Shown here: piece by piece, positions 16,301 to 17,182 of the stretch
Numbering within the stretch: the stretch's first letter is position 1
Layout of the letters: the number at the start of each line of letters is the position of its first letter
DNA from: an uncultured Verrucomicrobiota bacterium
GTDB taxonomy: Bacteria > Verrucomicrobiota > Verrucomicrobiae > Verrucomicrobiales > DEV007
NCBI GenBank assembly: GCA_902591645.1
Contig: CACJBM010000049.1
Span: 1-17,182 of the forward strand
Direction of reading: 5' to 3'
Length of the DNA stretch: 17,182 nucleotides
Translations under genes and position numbers: made by a program
The notes under the pieces: generated by a model
The model's database searches: none
The model's input: only the letters and a program-made list of their open reading frames with translations
What the model was told of the DNA's origin: nothing

Positions 16301-16415
16301 TGATCTTAGAATCAGCCATACCTTCAACTTGGAATAGGGACCAGACGAAGATTAATAGAACCGATTGAATCGATTGAATCGATTTAAATACTATACTTGA
16401 AGGGCGAACCATCAT
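13335..16415 (-). CDS. Secreted multi-domain protein with five lamin-tail-like (LTD) modules
   Basis: This acidic 1026-residue extracellular protein has a signal peptide (about 1-34; hydrophobic VLLIFVWSLF, cleavage likely around EGMA). Five LTD-like beta modules follow, each opening with an I-x-E-I/V strand and a later (I/V)-E-(I/Y) strand: about 37-218, 229-365, 368-537, 545-690 and 706-886. Modules 1, 3 and 5 share one form, with a YSLVHI/YSLIRN/RSIERI strand and a GSPG-type end. Modules 2 and 4 share another, with EIYNP/ELYNP, GGWY, AGGY, S-S-K/R-G and a GF/GFSHG patch. A calcium-binding segment (DFDGDGIINLHEYAFGLSP, 917-935) leads to a C-terminal beta domain (about 943-1026) ending in VFFRLAVELVAP. 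No LPXTG or PEP-CTERM anchor is present. No catalytic domain is recognised; a structural or adhesive role is inferred. A second ATG is the next codon. Confidence 0.85.
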   Translation of the reverse strand: MMVRPSSIVFKSIQSIQSVLLIFVWSLFQVEGMADSKIIVSEIYYNPNGPDEAREFIEIKNVGDLAADISGWQFTNGVNYTFPNQTFLGPGEFYVIVANAEFFATQYPQVVIGGQYIDDDGAGAGRAGLSNRGERITLKDGPDDTGNTIYSFRYYDGDDGDIPDPPELPEDDDLERASWPSATDGGDYSLVHIKPDGSLDEDDFESWRPSISMHGSPGADEPLPDPLLPIYINEVRTRDGDLDNDAIEIYNPNDTDIDVGGWYVSDNIDRPTKNPPIADNSIVPAGGYLVLENGINGFVISVSSKGERVFIYSAEESVLTGWVHGFHLPASEDGKNFARFLDFSGHEFLIPDEPSLGVENGDPSASGLKIIEIMYTPGYGSSVEYVKIINNGPQEAILYDPLFDGDNLSLNGFGVTVPGDQPTMAVGEVAFITNVEESLFRKAYDVDASVRIFGDSEGGSLNGGGELLELRIPITIEGLQRDAPGHPRYYAILDSVEYDDEFPWPVAADGLGYSLIRNDSLGPGHRAADWNASPYRGGTAFGGGAVLINEILSHTDLPQTDVIELYNPSSEDIEIGGWYLTDDPLLQPKKYIIPNGTVISAGGYWAVNEDNNADPGAPPNYFGTAFSISSRGDEVFVFSANSEGDLTGFSHGAKFGATQNGVSIIRYINGVGIEKFVPQSGSPSFEINRFEAFPDGYSNNPPLIERAVISEISYEPSEGGIEYIEISNISGTALPLYDTTPVNLGGDPSNNWSLDGIVFTFPGNEPELQPGERVVIIPKGIPVSDFRNQYNVPNGVIVYGADNGFSGALNNGGEKIKLLRPDKPDFVPGVGIIVPMIEVDSVDYDDIAPWPLGSGRSIERIVESDFGDDATNWQASIDPLGSPGKENSVISSGYDDWSQLEFSEEELQGDGTGPEDDFDGDGIINLHEYAFGLSPKDVAPQESLPRIDFVENNGSQSPAIFFQKLAGANDVDITVQRSNDMLSWTVINEGVAVDNEDGTMNMIYYDSMDTGDGKVFFRLAVELVAP
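16363..16380. repeat. 9-bp tandem duplication inside the signal peptide
   Basis: GATTGAATC occurs twice head to tail (16363-16371, 16372-16380), followed by a partial third copy (GATTT). Nine is a multiple of three, so the duplication keeps the frame and yields the SIQSIQS run in the signal peptide of the lamin-tail protein. Confidence 0.85.
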
Positions 16416-16459
16416 AATTGGGGGGAGTCGGTTATTGTGATGAGCAAAAAACCTATAGT

Positions 16460-16488
16460 ATTATCAATCCCCAGCACGGTCCGGTCAA
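16460..16488 (-). promoter_or_regulatory. Good sigma70-type promoter of the lamin-tail protein gene
   Basis: On the minus strand TTGACC (16488-16483) and GATAAT (16465-16460) are 17 bp apart, each matching consensus at 5 of 6 positions. Transcription would start near 16453, giving a leader of about 38 nt. It lies wholly within the 107-bp gap after the lipoprotein gene, so the lamin-tail gene is probably its own unit. Confidence 0.6.
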
Positions 16489-16522
16489 GGACGAGACTAA
16501 TATAGTTGATTTTTATTTTTCT

Positions 16523-17071
16523 CTACCTCCCTCGAAATTTTGGTAAAACCTTAAAACTATAATTTTCGGAAGGTGAAATCAACCAACCAGGATCTGCATT
16601 AATTAACTGGTAATCAGTCAAAATAAATTCAGGAATGAACATATTTGAATTTGGATCATACACTTTTGAACCTGAAAATTTACCATTAATTTTATATTCA
16701 TAATTATGATCAAACCCAAAACGTTTCACTGCTTTTAATTGAGACGGATCAATACCAAATTTCTCTTCTTCTCCTTCGCTAATTTCAGGCAACCTGTCAG
16801 GCACTGATTTGAGCCCTTCATTCATTACAACTAATGAAGAATTTTCCCACTCCTGACCCGGTTTGCGCAAATAGCCCCAGAACCTCATTCGATACACATA
16901 GTAACGTCGACCAATAAAATAATCACCCGGCGCTTCACCCTTAATTTTGGCAGCACGAACACGTACCGCTTCAACGTACTCGGGATCATTAGTAGGGTCC
17001 GTCGTCCGACAACTGGAGAGCGTAGCACCACCAAATAAAATCAAAAAAAATAATCTTAGGGAAGAAACCAT
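16523..17071 (-). CDS. Small hypothetical lipoprotein
   Basis: This 182-residue protein starts with a lipoprotein signal peptide: MVSSLRLFFLILFGGATLSS ends in the lipobox LSSC, with Cys21 as the lipidation site. It is therefore exported and membrane-anchored; the residues after Cys (RTTD) give no inner-membrane retention signal I can read with certainty. The mature part is mixed alpha/beta-like with many charged and aromatic residues (DYFIGRRYYVYRMRFWGYLRKPGQEW) and no family that I recognise. An in-frame TTG at 17080 would add three residues; the ATG at 17071 gives a more typical signal peptide. The lamin-tail gene follows 107 bp downstream with its own promoter. The call as lipoprotein is firm; function is unknown. 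Confidence 0.8.
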   Translation of the reverse strand: MVSSLRLFFLILFGGATLSSCRTTDPTNDPEYVEAVRVRAAKIKGEAPGDYFIGRRYYVYRMRFWGYLRKPGQEWENSSLVVMNEGLKSVPDRLPEISEGEEEKFGIDPSQLKAVKRFGFDHNYEYKINGKFSGSKVYDPNSNMFIPEFILTDYQLINADPGWLISPSENYSFKVLPKFRGR

Positions 17072-17182
17072 CTGTGCCAAGATGCACGGATCTCAATAAA
17101 GCTGCAACGAAGTAAAAGGAAATCTGCCAATTTTAATAGCTGAGCCAAGGGCCAAGCCACTTTTCCACTACAGTTAATGGAA

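Noticed and set aside
17081..17182. End of an upstream minus-strand gene at the right edge (frame ending in VVEKWLGPWLSY, stop at 17133-17135)
   Set aside because: Only about 16 codons are visible and a second frame is also open, so coding cannot be supported. No clear promoter or tRNA fold was found in these 102 bases either.

Overview
The window is AT-rich bacterial chromosome, densely packed with genes. It most likely comes from a marine member of Verrucomicrobiota (class Opitutia or a relative). This placement is an inference from three things. The large secreted protein carries a DFDGDG...NLHEYAFGLSP-type calcium-binding segment and a C-terminal beta domain, typical of verrucomicrobial surface proteins. 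HemD is fused to CobA beside hemC, hemA and a hemX/ccsA-like gene. SecD and SecF are fused. No rRNA, tRNA, CRISPR array, insertion sequence or phage gene was recognised.

Layout from left to right. Positions 1-2139 hold the 3' part of a secDF translocase gene (+), followed by rpsU (bS21) at 2221-2514 (+) with its own likely promoter. Converging on rpsU is a tightly overlapped tetrapyrrole operon on the minus strand (6907 down to 2538): a CcsA/HemX-like membrane protein, glutamyl-tRNA reductase HemA, porphobilinogen deaminase HemC and a CobA-HemD fusion. Together they convert glutamyl-tRNA toward uroporphyrinogen III and then precorrin-2; HemL and HemB, also needed, are not in this window. Next, apt (+, 7030-7560) converges on a minus-strand pair: fabF (ketoacyl-ACP synthase II) followed by a Tat-exported metallophosphoesterase.

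The right half is all on the minus strand and concerns the cell envelope. Read in the direction of transcription it contains a small lipoprotein (17071-16523), a 1026-residue secreted protein built from five lamin-tail-like modules (16415-13335), a 331-residue protein with a long disordered acidic N-terminus and a Roadblock/LC7-like C-terminal domain (13144-12149), then exbB, exbD, tonB and a small membrane-anchored zinc-ribbon protein (12037-9887). ExbB-ExbD-TonB would use proton motive force to energise outer-membrane transport.

Four observations stand out. Nearly every gene start lacks a Shine-Dalgarno sequence. The Roadblock-like protein is preceded by two nested AT-rich dyads. The lamin-tail protein has an alternating A-B-A-B-A modular design. 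HemA ends before its usual dimerisation domain. I see no convincing evidence for an entirely new defence or mobile system; the Roadblock-like protein beside ExbBD/TonB is the best candidate for something uncharacterised.
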